64,000 bases of DNA from Prorocentrum cordatum (Eukaryota; Sar; Dinophyceae; Prorocentrales; Prorocentraceae), in contig CAUYUJ010001436.1 in the NCBI GenBank assembly GCA_963575745.1, forward strand, positions 551,795 to 615,794, in the 5' to 3' direction. Both the position numbers and the translations under genes were made by a program. The notes below the pieces were generated by a model. It was not told the DNA's origin. It saw only the letters and a list, made by a program, of their open reading frames with translations, and searched no databases. Of this stretch, positions 1-11,345 are shown in pieces (position 1 is the first letter of the stretch; every line of letters starts with the position of its first letter).

Positions 1-1717
1 CGGACGCATGCGAGCGGTGCCACTGGGACCTTCGGTGGAGCTCCCTATGGGGCCACGAAACGCTGTAATGGGTGGGTGAAACGCAAGCAGGGGGCAAGGG
101 CTGCGCAGGGTGGTGGCGGACGCATGCGGGCGGTGCCGCTGGGACTTTCGGTGGAGCTCCCTATAGGGCTACGAAGCGCTGTTCTGGGTGGGTGAAGCGC
201 AGGGAACAAGGGCTGTGCTGCGTGGTGGCGGACGCAAGCGGGCAGTGCCACTGGGACCTTTCGTGGAGCCCCCTGTGGGGCCACGAAACGTGCGAGGGGT
301 GTGCCAGAATGGGGTGTGGAACCGCATGCCAGCGCAGCCACTGGGGCCTTCGGTGGAGCTCCCTATGGAGCCACGAAACGTGTGAGGGGTGTGCCGAAAT
401 GGGGGGTGGAACCGCATGCGAGCGCAGCCACTGGGGCCTTCGGTGGAGCTCCCTATGGGGCCACGAGACGTGTGAAGGGCGTGCCGAAAAAAGGGGTGGA
501 ACCGCATGCGAGCGCAGCCACTGGGGCCTTCGGTGGAGCTCTCTATGGGGCCACGAACCGTGTGAGGGGTGTGCCGAAATGGGGGGGGAACCACATGCGA
601 GCGCAGCCACTGGGGCGTTCGGTGGAGCTCCCCATGGAGCCACCCACGAAGCGTGTGAGGGGTGTGCCGAAATGGGGGGTGGAACCGCATGCGAGCGCAG
701 CCACTGGGCGTTCGGTGGAGCTCCCTATGGGGCCACGAAACGTGTGAGGGGTGTGCCAGAATGGGGGGTGGAACCGCATGCGGGCGCAGCCACTGGGGCC
801 TTCGGTGGAGCTCCCTATGGGGCCACGAAACGTGTGAGGGGTGTGCCAGAATGGGGGGTGGAACCGCATGCGGGCGCAGCCACTGGGGCCTTCGGTGGAG
901 CTCCCTATGGGGCCACGAAGCGTGTGAGGGGTGTGCCAGAATGGGGGTGGAACCGCATGCGGGCGCAGCCACTGGGGCCTTCGGTGGAGCTCCCTATGGG
1001 GCCACGAAACGTGTGAGGGGTGTGCCAGAATGGGGGGTGGAACCGCATGCGGGCGCAGCCACTGGGGCCTTCGGTGGAGCTCCCTATGGGGCCACGAAAC
1101 GTGTGAGGGGTGTGCCAGAATGGGGGGTGGAACCGCATGCGGGCGCAGCCACTGGGGCCTTCGGTGGAGCTCCCTATGGGGCCACGAAACGTGTGAGGGG
1201 TGTGCCAGAATGGGGGTGGAACCGCATGCGGGCGCAGCCACTGGGGCCTTCGGTGGAGCTCCCTATGGGGCCACGAAACGTGTGAGGGGTGTGCCAGAAT
1301 GGGGGGTGGAACCGCATGCGGGCGCAGCCACATTCCACGGTGGAGGGGTGTGCCAGAATGGGGGGTGGAACCGCATGCGGGCGCAGCCACTGGGGCCTTC
1401 GGTGGAGCTCCCTATGGGGCCACGAAACGTGTGAGGGGTGTGCCAGAATGGGGGGTGGAACCGCATGCGGGCGCAGCCACTGGGGCCTTCGGTGGAGCTC
1501 CCTATGGGGCCACGAAACGTGTGAGGGGTGTGCCAGAATGGGGGGTGGAACCGCATGCGGGCGCAGCCACTGGGGCCTTCGGTGGAGCTCCCTATGGGGC
1601 CACGAAGCGTGTGAGGGGTGTGCCAGAATGGGGGGTGGAACCGCACGCGGGCGCAGCCACTGGGGCCTTCGGGGGAGCTCCCTATGGGGCCACGAAACGT
1701 GTGAGGGGTGTGCCAGA
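1..1717. repeat. 90-bp tandem satellite array
   Basis: About 19 copies of a roughly 90-bp unit run head to tail; units can be aligned on GTGTGCCAGAATGGGG and on GGAGCTCCCTATGGGGCC. Copies 3' of about 740 are nearly identical, while those 5' of it are more diverged. One unit at about 1331-1350 is internally deleted. Because 90 is a multiple of three, long ORFs pass through in several frames on both strands, but all are repeat translations without a start or domain, so I call none of them genes. The array begins outside the window. Confidence 0.95.
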
Positions 1718-1859
1718 CTGGGTGTGGGAGGGAGAGGAGGGGGGAGGAAGGGGAGGAGGAGGAAGGAGGAGGATGAAGGAACGCGGGGCGACGTCTCTTC
1801 AAAACGAGGACCCAACACCACAGGATGGTTGGGAATAAAGGAATCGCAGCACAATTCTC

Positions 1860-2700
1860 CTTGGAGCTTCACTTCGGCACACCCCTCACGCACTTCGTGC
1901 ATTATGGGAGCTCGGCTGGCCCCAAAGACTGCTCCTTGGGCCAGGGGCGATCCGTTGGCCCTCCGGACGGATAAAGTGGGCTTCGATTCGGCACACTCCT
2001 CACGCACTTCAAGCCTCCTGCACTTTCAGGGGCCCTCAGCTGACCCCTCAGACACTTCGTGGCTCATGGGTCTCCAAAGGACCTCCGTTGGCTCAGGAGA
2101 CCGCCTGCCCCACCCCCCCCGAAAGGCGCCAAGACGGCCCAGTGAAGAATTGCAACGATTGGTACCGACCCTCGTCGAAGCCGCACCCCGAACACCCACT
2201 GATTGCAACATCTGCGTGCGCCTTTCCCTCTGGGGGTCCGCCGTGACTCCCGCTCTGCGGGCTCGCTTCGGCGGGCCCCCTGCGGGCCGTGGCCGTGTTG
2301 TAGGCGTGGAGGGCAGACGATGAGATGGAGGATGATGGAGGAGCGTGAGACGTATGCATGGATGCATGCTAGGAACGACCTCGCGCATTCCGCCGGCCGA
2401 CCTAATGCCGGCCGATTGTATGAATTCTCCTCAGGGCACGTCAAGATACAACTGACATGTGTTCCCAGGCCCACGAACGTGAAAGCTCCTGGGAGACTTA
2501 CAAACACGAGTGAGATGCGCCCTCAGGGCTGCGAAAGTTTTGTTTCGGCGCATCCCTCATGAATTTCCTCTCTGACATCATTCTGTGGAACGCGTAAGAA
2601 TACGAGTGAGCAACGCCTTCATGGCTACGACACTGCCATTTCGGCACACTCCTCACGCATGTTCTGCTCCACGCTCTACTTGGACACGTGAAAATACGGG
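1860..2700 (+). repeat. Degenerate, inverted-orientation copies of the 90-bp unit
   Basis: The phrase TTCGGCACACYCCTCACGCA, which is the reverse complement of part of the 90-bp unit, recurs at about 1873, 1987 and 2639, with weaker versions at about 2046 and 2545. The copies are separated by unrelated sequence. The array is therefore flanked by scattered decayed units in the opposite orientation. Confidence 0.7.
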
Positions 2701-3115
2701 TGATCTGCTGTCCGAGGCCGTTCCCCCCCCCCCCCACGGGACGCCAACATGGCCCCAAGAAACATTACTTGGGCGCCCGACTTATCCGGGGTAACTCGGG
2801 TCCGGGGTAACTCGGGTTTGGATTCCCGAAAAAGGAACCCGAGTTAGCCCTGACCCGAGTTACCCCTGATGATTCGGGGCCCTGGACGCCCGAGTTATCC
2901 GGGGTAACTCGGGTCCGGGGTAAGTCGGGTTCGGAATCCCGAAAAACGAACCCGAGTTATCCCTGACCCGAGTTACCCTGATGATTCGGGGCTCTGAATT
3001 ACAACGAATGGAGTACCGACCCCCTTCGGTGCAGTATCCCTAACGCCCACCGCTGGCAACATCTGCGTGCGGGCTTCCCCCATGGGGGGCCCGCCGTGGC
3101 TCCCCCACCGCGGAC
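2148..3115 (+). repeat. Diverged ~120-bp duplication flanking fold-back repeats
   Basis: 2148-2270 and 2994-3110 align: both contain a phrase like AATTGCAACGATTGGTACC followed by CAACATCTGCGTGCG and CCGCCGTGRCTCC. The two copies bracket the fold-back units at 2778-2998. No coding potential is evident. Confidence 0.65.
2778..2998. repeat. Two tandem copies of a ~110-bp fold-back unit
   Basis: Each copy contains GGGGTAACTCGGGT on the left and ACCCGAGTTACCC on the right around a centre with TTCCCGAAAAA. Each can therefore form a hairpin, and the copies at 2778-2887 and 2888-2998 differ at only a few positions. It looks like a small non-autonomous inverted-repeat element duplicated in tandem. 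Confidence 0.75.
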
Positions 3116-3201
3116 TCAGAACGCACCACCCCCAACCGGGCGAAGCCCTCTTGACGGCCCCCAGCGCCCCAGAAGAAGGAATCGAACAGTGCAGGGCCCA
3201 T

Positions 3202-3891
3202 CTAAGGGGAAAACAAACCTACCTCGCTTTTGAGCACCCTCGCTTCCAAGAGATACCAAACGATGCCAAATTGCAGCCTGTACTGGTCAGGCCGCTTGAC
3301 GAGGAGGCGCGTGGTATGGCTTGGTTTTGCCTGGAAGCGAAAGCGGGGTAGGTAATTCACGCTCTGACCATCAGCAAACGCCCAGGGTTGTTCAGCCAAC
3401 GCCGAGTGGGGGGGGGGTCGGGGTGTGCTTTCCCTCCCGCGCTCCTTGTGCTCCATCAGCAGCTCGATCTCCTCCGTGGTGGCGTTGCGGGCGACGGCCT
3501 CGGCGAGAGCGGCCGTGGCCGGGACGCACGCGTGCTTGCCGTCCTCGTCGGTCTCGGCCTTGTAGCCCCACTTGCACATGCACAGGCCCTTCTCGCAGAA
3601 CGACGTCGTGAGGCCGGCGCTGTAGCAGAAACGGGTCAGGTGGCACGTGGCGTCTGGCACGCGGGCCACGCAGTATCGCGACTTGATGTGCATGGTGCTG
3701 GCGGGGTACCTGCAGTAGCCTTCGTTGCAGTAGCAGCTGCCGAGCGTGCAGTGCGTTGGCCCGCGGCTCGCAGAGCACCCCCAGAACTTGCAGCTGCCCA
3801 CCGCGCCGGTGTTCATGGCCAGAGGGCACTCCAGGCCCGCAGCGCAGCCGAGGAGGCACAGGCCAGCGCAGCTCGCGATGAGGCTCGGCAT
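3202..3891 (-). CDS. Secreted cysteine-rich protein (dinoflagellate type), first exon or whole gene
   Basis: The frame opens with ATG at 3891 and encodes a short N-terminal signal peptide (MPSLIASCAGLCLLGC, then AAGLEC). About 75 residues follow with 14 cysteines, including C-x-C and C-x(4)-C spacings such as GSCYCNEGYC and GLCMCKWGY. A helical Ala/Glu-rich tail (ATAALAEAVARNATTEEIELLMEHKE) comes next. Disulfide-rich extracellular proteins of this general look, usually of unknown role, are common in dinoflagellates. After about 3430 the sequence becomes Pro-rich and probably leaves the exon; the in-frame stop is at 3202. The open frame continues upstream to 4587 but is unlike protein there, so I take the Met that starts the signal peptide. 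The function is not known to me. Confidence 0.7.
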   Translation of the reverse strand: MPSLIASCAGLCLLGCAAGLECPLAMNTGAVGSCKFWGCSASRGPTHCTLGSCYCNEGYCRYPASTMHIKSRYCVARVPDATCHLTRFCYSAGLTTSFCEKGLCMCKWGYKAETDEDGKHACVPATAALAEAVARNATTEEIELLMEHKERGRESTPRPPPHSALAEQPWAFADGQSVNYLPRFRFQAKPSHTTRLLVKRPDQYRLQFGIVWYLLEARVLKSEVGLFSP

Positions 3892-4844
3892 GGGTGCTCT
3901 GGGGGGCGGGGGGGGCGCGATGGACAGGGCCCACTCGAACGGCAGATGCTTGTACCTCGCTCGAGGAGAAGCGACGCTCCGGGGCAGGTCACCTCTCTTT
4001 GCGCTGCGCGCTGCGCGAGAGCGCAGCCGCGAAGGCGACGTGGCCAGAAGAACGCGGGTCAAGAGCACGAGCCTCAGTCGCTGGAGCCCGTGCCCCGTGG
4101 AGACCCCCCCCAAAAAACGAGGGGCACTCCAGGGCGGAAAGACCCCAGACGCGAAGAGCCTAGGAGGGTACCCATCTAAGTTCGGGGGCAAAGGAGAACA
4201 AACCTCAGCATAGAGCACAGGCATTAACTTTCCGAGGTTCGAGCAGATTCCCTGGATCGGCGCTGGCCCCCCCTCCCTGGCGCGCGGAGCGGCGGCGCGC
4301 CGCCACCAGTGCCCAGCGCGGGTCCAAGAGACCCGCGCGGAGCTCCAAATGTTTTTGCTGATGCAAAGGGGCCTTCTTCGAATGGCAAAGCAGCGCTCCG
4401 AGGCCGGGTCAGTCTTCAACCCTCGTGCTGGCTGAACTCTTCGGCTCTCGCTTGGGGGGCCCAGAACCATGTGGTGACAGACCGCGCGGTGTGATCGAAG
4501 CCCCCCAACAAAACCCACCGCACGGCCCGTCGCCGCACGGTTTTGGAACCCCGGAGGCCCCAATCGCCCGAGACGTCCTCGGAGCACGACCCGGGTCCCG
4601 ACAATGTGCGGCGACCTCGAAGCTCCACTGGCTCACCACGCGGTGTTGAAACACACCGCTGGGGGGCTCCCGATGCACCCCCCCCCCCCGGGCTTCCGTG
4701 CAACAGAGCTCCTGGAGCTCCAGCCCGGGGCCGCTTTCGGCGCGGCCCCCCCTCTGGGAGTTCTTCCGGGGGAGGCCCTGGAAGAGCTGAGGGGAACCCG
4801 CAGGGCGGGACCAGCCCAGGCCCTGATCTCAGAGGGTTATACAA
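3892..4844. other. Non-coding GC-rich spacer
   Basis: This stretch lies upstream of the Cys-rich gene and holds only repeat-like GC-rich sequence with no recognisable exon. A promoter cannot be called, since dinoflagellate promoters lack a consensus I can apply here. Confidence 0.5.
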
Positions 4845-5757
4845 TGATGTATACATACATCTGTATGTATGCATACATGCATGTATGTATGCATGAATGC
4901 ATGACCAGTATGTATGTATGTATGTATGTATGTATGTATGTATGTATGTATGTATGTATGTATGTATGTATATATACATGCATGCATGTATGTATGTATG
5001 TATGTGTGTATGAATGTATGTATGTATGTATGTATGGATGTATGTGTGTGTATGTATGTATGTATGCATGAATGCATGTATGTATGTATGTATGTATGTA
5101 TGGATGTATGTATGTGTGTATGCATATATGTATGTAGGTAGGTATGTAGGTATGCATGTGTGCATGCATGCATGCATGCATGCATGTATGTATGTATGGA
5201 CATATGCATCTATGTCTGTGTGTACGTATGCATGCATGCATGCATGCATGTATGTATGTATGTATGCATGGGTGTACGTATGTATGTAGGTATGTGTAGG
5301 TATGCAGGTATGCATGCATGCATGCATGTATGTATGTATGTATGCATGTATGTATGTATGTATGTATGTATGTATGTATGTATGTAGTGACATATGCATG
5401 TATGTATGTTTGTGTGTATGTATGGATGTATGTAGGTATATATGTAGGTATATATGTGGGTATGTGTATTTGCTTGTATGTATGTATGTATGCATGCATG
5501 CATGTATGGATGTATGTCTGTATGCATATGTATATGTATATGTATATGTATATGGATATGTATATGTATATGTATATGTATGTATGCATGCATGCATGCA
5601 TGCATGTATGCATGTATGTATGTATGCATGTTGTGTGTATGTATGTGTATGTAGGTCGATCGGTAGGTAGGTAGGTAGGTAGGTAGGCAGGTAGGTAGGT
5701 AGGCATGTTTGTATGTTTGTCTGTATATATGTAAATATGTATAGCTGTACATACATC
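4845..5757. repeat. (TATG)n microsatellite, ~0.9 kb
   Basis: Nearly pure TATG/CATG tetranucleotide repeats with interspersed TATA and TAGG variants. The Tyr/Met/Cys or His/Ile/Thr ORFs on both strands are translations of the microsatellite and are not genes. Confidence 0.97.
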
Positions 5758-5788
5758 AGACACACTGGGCGAGTTCCCTACCGCTCCT

Positions 5789-6060
5789 TCACTCCGCCAT
5801 CTGGGGCCAAGTATCGGGCACCAGGACAGCCAACAATGGATCCGGGATGGCAAAAACTGTTCCCTGGGGAAGGGGTCGGGACCCCTGCGAAGCACCGATT
5901 GAATCGGCGATACGCCGCCGATCGATCGCCGCTCCCTGGCGGGGTGGGGCACACCCGGCCCCCATCGGCGAGCGATGGGCGATCGGGGGTCGGCGCCTAC
6001 CTGGCGATCGGCCCTCCCCCTGACCCCGAAGAGCGTCCAAAAGCCGAAGCCCTCCTCGAT
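5789..6060. mobile_element. Diverged copy of mini-element family G
   Basis: The sequence contains TGGCGGGGTGGGGC followed by CCCCATCGGCGAGCGATGGG and GATCGGGGGTCG. These phrases recur at 33.65-33.73 kb and 53.04-53.08 kb. There is no ORF. It is probably a short non-autonomous element; its ends are unclear here. Confidence 0.5.
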
Positions 6061-6468
6061 CCTCGATCCTCGTCCTCGTCCCCCTGCTCCTCCCCCCCCT
6101 CCCGGACAGATTCCGCTCGACAGCGGTCCCAAGACCAGGGCCCGTCCTGGCCAGTGTCCACTGCCACGGGTCGACTCCTGGAACGTACGGTCCATGCTCC
6201 CCACCCGGACTGGAGGTCCTAGGATGGTTCGGCGGCCAAGCCGTCTTGCAAGCGGACTCTCGGGCCGTTCCCCGATGATTTCTGGGGTGCCAGGGGGAGG
6301 GAGGGAGAGAGGGAGTGAGGGAGTCAGTGGGGAGGGGGGGGAGTGAAGGGAGGAGGATTAGGAGGAGGAGGAAGAGGAGGCAGAAGAAACTAGACAATTA
6401 ACGGCAAGAGAACCGGGTGTTTCTGTCCAGCCAGCGAGCAGGTGAACGCGTTGACGCGGGTCTAACAT

Positions 6469-6498
6469 GGGCACGTAGTCTGGCCTGACTACGTGCCC
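6469..6498. other. Perfect 12-bp stem hairpin
   Basis: GGGCACGTAGTC, a 6-nt loop TGGCCT, and GACTACGTGCCC form a perfect inverted repeat. It lies close to the 3' side of the decayed minus-strand LINE. It may be a 3'-end structure or an independent fold-back. Confidence 0.7.
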
Positions 6499-8000
6499 CC
6501 GAACCAACAGGGCGGAAAAGGGTCAATCTTAGACAGTGCAAGGAGCAGGTAGGACTGGCGGGCTACCGTTCGAGTCTGGTGCTCAAGCGACTCTGCCTGT
6601 GCCTCGTCGGTGGCAGCACGCAAACCGTGCCGCAACCAACGAGGCCCCATAAACAGTTGCAGCAAGATGGGTAAGCCTGGGCGCGCTCCATGAATTGCCG
6701 GACTCACCTTGGCCCCCAAAGGTGTCAACCGCAAACAACTTCTACAGCACGCGAGGGGGGGCGCCAACTACTCCCGGAAGGGCTCCTAGAGCTAGCCGAA
6801 GAAGGCTGACGCACCTCGCGATGGGAGGTGAGTCGAACTAGGGGCCTTCCACTGACCAGGGTCCTCTTAAACGTTACAAGAGGAACGAGGAGAGCAGACA
6901 ATTGGAGGAGCACAATCATATGATGAACGTGCTGCACGCCAACTAATTCCCGTGGGTATGCGCTTCGCTGGGTATCTGAACGCGCTTTGGTGCCAACAGT
7001 CGACTGCGGGCTTGGAAGAAAGCCGGCACCCCCTTGGGTCCGTACGTCCCGCCAGCTCGCATGGAGTTATGCCGAGTAGATAAAGTCAGGTTGTCAGGTC
7101 TTTCAGCATGGCCAGCCACCATTCGGACACAGTCTCGGGGACTTCGTGCGCGATCACTCGCTGCAGGGAAGACACAAAGCGAGAAAGCAGGACGGCAGGG
7201 CAGGGACAAGAGAAGACAGCAGAAGCAGCAGGGACGGACAAGAAGAGAAGTGCATCACCTCATCTCCTCCGACCGCACAGCACCCGAACCTGGAGAGATC
7301 TGTTGCCTTTCGGAAGCTGCGGGCGGTGGGCCAGGCATTGCACGCAGTGCGGAGATAAGCGCTCCGGATTCACGGTGCAAGCTTACAGGATGCGATCAGC
7401 AGGTTTATCAGCGCACGATCACCGACAGGGGGAGGGGGCCTCAGGCCAAACGTACCTCACGCGCATCAGAGGATCAGGAGCAGGGGAAGGGCGAGGATGC
7501 CTCGGCCTAAGGGACTTGTATGTCTTTCTCTGTATCCCAATAGTGTCGGGGTCTCCAGGCGTAGGGGCGATCGCTGCAACATCTCTCCAACATTGCATCA
7601 GGTATTGTGTGGTCGACTGCTTCCACCATTTAGGGAATCGGGCGGGCCAAGAGGGCGTCCGCGTCGGAGACTCCATTGAACAGAAGGTAAACAAACACCA
7701 TGTCATCTCCAGGCTCACTTGAACCCGAAGCGGAACGAAACGTGGCAACACGGGCAGAACATATCAGATCCCTGTGCACCGTGGGCACTCCATGTTCCCG
7801 ATCCCCCGCAGACTGGCGCTGGGGATGGAAGGCGCGGCGTGCAGGAAAGCCGCTGCAGTGCCGAGTGATCAGTGGACATCACGTGCTTGGTGACAGGGTA
7901 GACTTGCCAGACGCGGGAGAGGGCAGGAATATTAAATATAACGTAGACGAGAAGGTTGTGGACGAGCGGGAGACGAAGCGAGCGAGCGTCGCATGCGCGA

Positions 8001-8423
8001 TCAAGCAGCTGAGCACACGGGGCTTTCCAACACCCGCCAGGGCCCGATTACAAACAAAGATCTTTCCCACATGGGAAGAACTTGCATTGCCGAACCTTCA
8101 GTCCCATGGTCCGAAAGATACGCGCAGCTTCCGCGGAGTCCCAGGGTACAGGAATAACAGAAAGACGCTTGTCGAGGTTCAGACACAACTCGGCGACCAC
8201 GGTACTCTGCAGCATCTACGCGACCGACAATGGCAAGCAAGGGGAGGTACACGTCGCGAAAGGCACATCCAACGTCATCGGCAGAAGACAAGAGGCAAGC
8301 ACGATGAACGGTAATCCAGTGGTCAAGCGCACGCATGACAAGGACAATCGCCAGGATGAACATAAACCCTGCAAGAGGACAACCTTTCGCACCTCTCTGA
8401 AGTGACCAGCGTGGAAACTCCAT
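8001..8423 (-). pseudogene. RT remnant with motifs B and C (part of decayed LINE 1)
   Basis: RGAKGCPLAGFMF resembles the RT motif B R-G-x-K-Q-G-C-P-L but lacks the Gln, and SADDVGCAF is motif C with the catalytic DD. The remnant is inactive because it is out of frame with motif A. Confidence 0.65.
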
Positions 8424-8487
8424 TCCTCAAAACGAGAGACCAACTTCGATATCGGAATACAGATGCACGACCGCCTGCACGGCGTGA

Positions 8488-9231
8488 TTAGAGAACCCCT
8501 ATCCCCTCGAGCATCTGGAAGATCCACTCATGGTTGAGGGAGGGGGGCGCCCCGGCAATGTCCAGGAACAGAGTTCCAGCATTGGGGCATCCACGCCAAA
8601 CGCGCCACTCCAGGATCCAGGATTCCAAACCGACGACGTTGTCCAGAACATGTCGCCCACGGATGAACCCCCGAGCAGACCTTGAGTCCCATGCTGAGCT
8701 TGCTGCGGAAAGATACTCGCCCAGGCACGACGCATCGGTCTTGCTCATGGTAATTATCGTAGTCTCCTGAGGCTCAAGGATGCCCCCCCCCGTCGTCATT
8801 GGCAGATGTCTAAAACAACATAACAACAATACCACCGTTAAAGCCGGCAGTGGGTTTCTGGTAGCCAAGGAGAGCTTCGTAACCACGACGACGCAGAGAC
8901 TGATGAGCACGATTGCTGCCAAACTTCCAGACACTATAGGGAACTCCGTCGGGACCAGGGGTCGAATCATGCTTGGCAGCCGCAACGCCAGTGAAGGTCC
9001 CAAAGACCGGTGCGAGATGGATCCCAGGAGCAAGAGGGGGAACATGCCGTTAAAGTGCTTCCAGAACCTGGGCGTGCAGAGCAGCGCCCGCAGTGGTCTG
9101 GTCATGCACTGAACCCCCGCGGCCGACGAGGTTCGCGACGGACTGTTCAATGGATATCGGGTCACAGCAACTAGTGTCACCAATAGCGAACTTGATAAGC
9201 TTCCGACGGCTGAGAGACCAAGCTTAATCAA
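8488..9231 (-). pseudogene. RT remnant with motif A (part of decayed LINE 1)
   Basis: The C-terminal part reads ARGFIRGRHVLDNVVGLE, then LFLDIAGAPPSLNHEWIF and QMLEGIGV, which corresponds to RT motifs 1-3 including the motif A aspartate. The continuation (motifs B and C) is in another frame at 8001-8423, showing a frameshift between them. Confidence 0.7.
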
Positions 9232-10332
9232 TTGGATGAACTTGGACGCTTGCGGGCCCGTCGCGTTGCCATCTCAGGGCAGGCAACACATCTGTCGACA
9301 AGATTGCTCTTATTGTTCTCCTTCCTTTTCTTGCCACGAGGACCCCAGCCTCCTCCCCGAGCGAGGCGGGCACGCGAATTCTTCGGACAAGACATCGGGC
9401 GTATCATGAAGCAAATCGTCTGGCATCTCATCAGGCAAGGCAACGAACGTGCCATCATGGAGGTCAAGGGTCAAGGGGCATAAGATCTGGGTCCGCTATG
9501 CCGCTCCCTCTCCGTGCTCATCAGTGTTCGGGCACAACGAGGCCAGCATTTTCGCAGCTCTGGAGCGGCACCGAGACGCAAGGAACCCATGGAACATGTC
9601 GTAATTGACGTGCGCCATTTGCTCCAAGTCATAACATTCACCCGAAATAGGCATCGCATCCATGCGCTGCCCCAGGATATCTCTCCGGCCAACACGGGCC
9701 GCGCGCATGAACTTCAGGAGAACGGCGATATCATGGGAAACGTTCTGCGGCCCGAACTTGAAAGACCGTTTTTTTGAGAATGCCTGTCATTGCGTACATC
9801 ACGTCTTCACATATGCTATGGCCTGTTTGGACCGGGGCAACATCTAGTTCGTCCAACGTCTGGTCTAGGAAGACAGAAAAGTGATGGTGTCGGGCACACC
9901 ACCGAGTGACACGGGGCGCGTGCGAAGTATTGTAGGCTATCTGCGCAAGCACAGGCACGTGTTCCGACGGGAAGGTGAGGTCGTGGGCATACCTGTTCAC
10001 TCCACTACGCGCGTGCCAATCCAGAACTTCACCAGTCGGCGCATTCACATACTGACGGCTGAGCCGAGCACGGGAATGAAACTGAGGGGTGCCATCGACA
10101 ATCCGCGCTGCACGATGTGTCGTCTCGATCTGCTCAATCTCAGCATACTGCTTGAAGAGAGCGGTAAACCGATCGAGCAAGGCAAAGTCATCGTCCGTGG
10201 TCGGGCTCCCCTCCACACAGTGACGCGTCTCACCCGGCTCGCGAAATTCCAGTCACCACCTGCGATACGGAAGGCGCGATGCTGCTGAGGAAGAGGCCGA
10301 GCTAGCATATGCAGTTCGAGCCTGGCTTCAGG

Positions 10333-10482
10333 TCGGGCATGTCCTCCTACAGGCGGATTTTGGACGCAAAGTAACAAATGTCAGAACATATTCCAACCTA
10401 CTCAAAAACATAATTATAAAAACGTCCCCAGACTATTTACTGATTAATTTTGAATTTTTCCCCTGTAGAGGGACGGGCCCGA
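10333..10482. mobile_element. Family A TIR mini-element, copy 1
   Basis: The element starts TCGGGCATGTCCTCCTACAG and ends CTGTAGAGGGACGGGCCCGA, i.e. imperfect terminal inverted repeats of about 30 bp around an AT-rich centre. A 12-bp direct repeat, CCTGGCTTCAGG, lies immediately left (10321-10332) and 6 bp to the right (10489-10500), possibly a target-site duplication. There is no ORF. Confidence 0.8.
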
Positions 10483-10492
10483 GTTAAGCCTG

Positions 10493-11157
10493 GCTTCAGG
10501 ACGTCCCAGGTCGGGTTCAAGATGGATGTTCACAATAAGCCAGGCCTCGCCAGGACCGCTCTCATGTGAGACACCATACACCGCCCCCCTGGGATGACAT
10601 CAGCACGGATACAGAGTTGAAGGATCGAAGAAAAAGATCTGGCAACGCTGATCACCCTCCCCCCTTGCACGGCTATCAGAACAAAAGGAACCGGCATGGA
10701 CACCTAAAGTGCTGAAATCGGCCATGGACCTATGAGCTTCCTGCAAGAGGACTGCATGAAGAGACGACGGGCGCACGCATGCTTCTTGCACTGACGGGTG
10801 TGATCATCCCACGCACTTCCAACGAGAGCCGCTGAATTCCAGCTTGCACGGCTTGAATTGCCCGAGACGTGCCAAGGCTGGAGCAACATTCGGGAGTCAG
10901 ACGAAAGCAGACGAGGAGGAGAAGGAGGAGGAGGGGGAAGAGATAGAAGCAAGCGAATCTCGAGGAGTCTCCGACATCTACATCAAGCTTCGTGATGCCA
11001 CTTACGGCTCTGAGAGGGTGGTCAGCCGCCAACGAAAAGGTGATGCGCTTAGCGGCGAGCTGCACTAACCCGCACATTGGCACTGGCCCTGACCTGCACC
11101 CTCCCAGGCACGCAACCCCAACGAGGGGCAGCCGAAAGGCACGATGCCCCTGGCTGG
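10493..11157. other. Non-coding, no recognisable gene
   Basis: Mixed unique sequence with a GGA-rich patch at 10913-10940. I see no exon or element in it. Confidence 0.5.
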
Positions 11158-11345
11158 GAAGAGGAGGAGGAGGAGGAGGAGGAGGAGGAGGAGGAGGAGG
11201 AGCAGGAGGAGGAGGAGAGGAGGAGGAGGAGGAGGAGGAGGAGGAGGAGGAGGAGGAGGAGGAGAGGAGGAGGAGGAGAGGAGGAGGAGGAGGAGGAGAG
11301 GAGAGAGAGAGAGAGAGAGAGGAAGGAGGGAGGGAGGGAGGGAGC
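11158..11345. repeat. (GGA)n / (GA)n microsatellite
   Basis: Long GAGGAG tract passing into GAGAGA and GGGAGGGA. The Glu/Arg/Gly-rich ORFs are artefacts. Confidence 0.95.

Larger units (their letters stand above)
6500..10290 (-). pseudogene. Decayed LINE retrotransposon (lineage 1)
   Basis: On the minus strand, pieces of a non-LTR retrotransposon polyprotein occur in the order endonuclease, RT and post-RT, interrupted by frameshifts and stops. At 9731-10216 there is an endonuclease C-terminal piece (FPSEHVPVL, matching the SDH motif of APE-type endonucleases). At 8488-8720 comes the RT N-terminal part and motif A (LFLDIAGAPPSLNHEW). At about 8270-8400 motif B has lost a residue (RGAKGCPLAGF) and motif C reads SADDVG. 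Downstream pieces to about 6500 fit the region after the RT. No full ORF remains. Motif A differs from the intact LINE at 35-52 kb, so this is a different lineage. Confidence 0.75.

Noticed and set aside
72-2323. Long ORFs on both strands through the 90-bp array
   Set aside because: The unit length is a multiple of three and GC-rich, so all frames stay open; the translations are pure repeat with no domain.
4604-6204. Tyr/Met/Cys- and His/Ile/Thr-rich ORFs
   Set aside because: Translations of the TATG microsatellite.
8765-8780. GGCTCAAG as a relic of the dinoflagellate spliced leader
   Set aside because: Only eight bases match, without the preceding CCATTTT; the same octamer occurs elsewhere by chance (60319, 23031).
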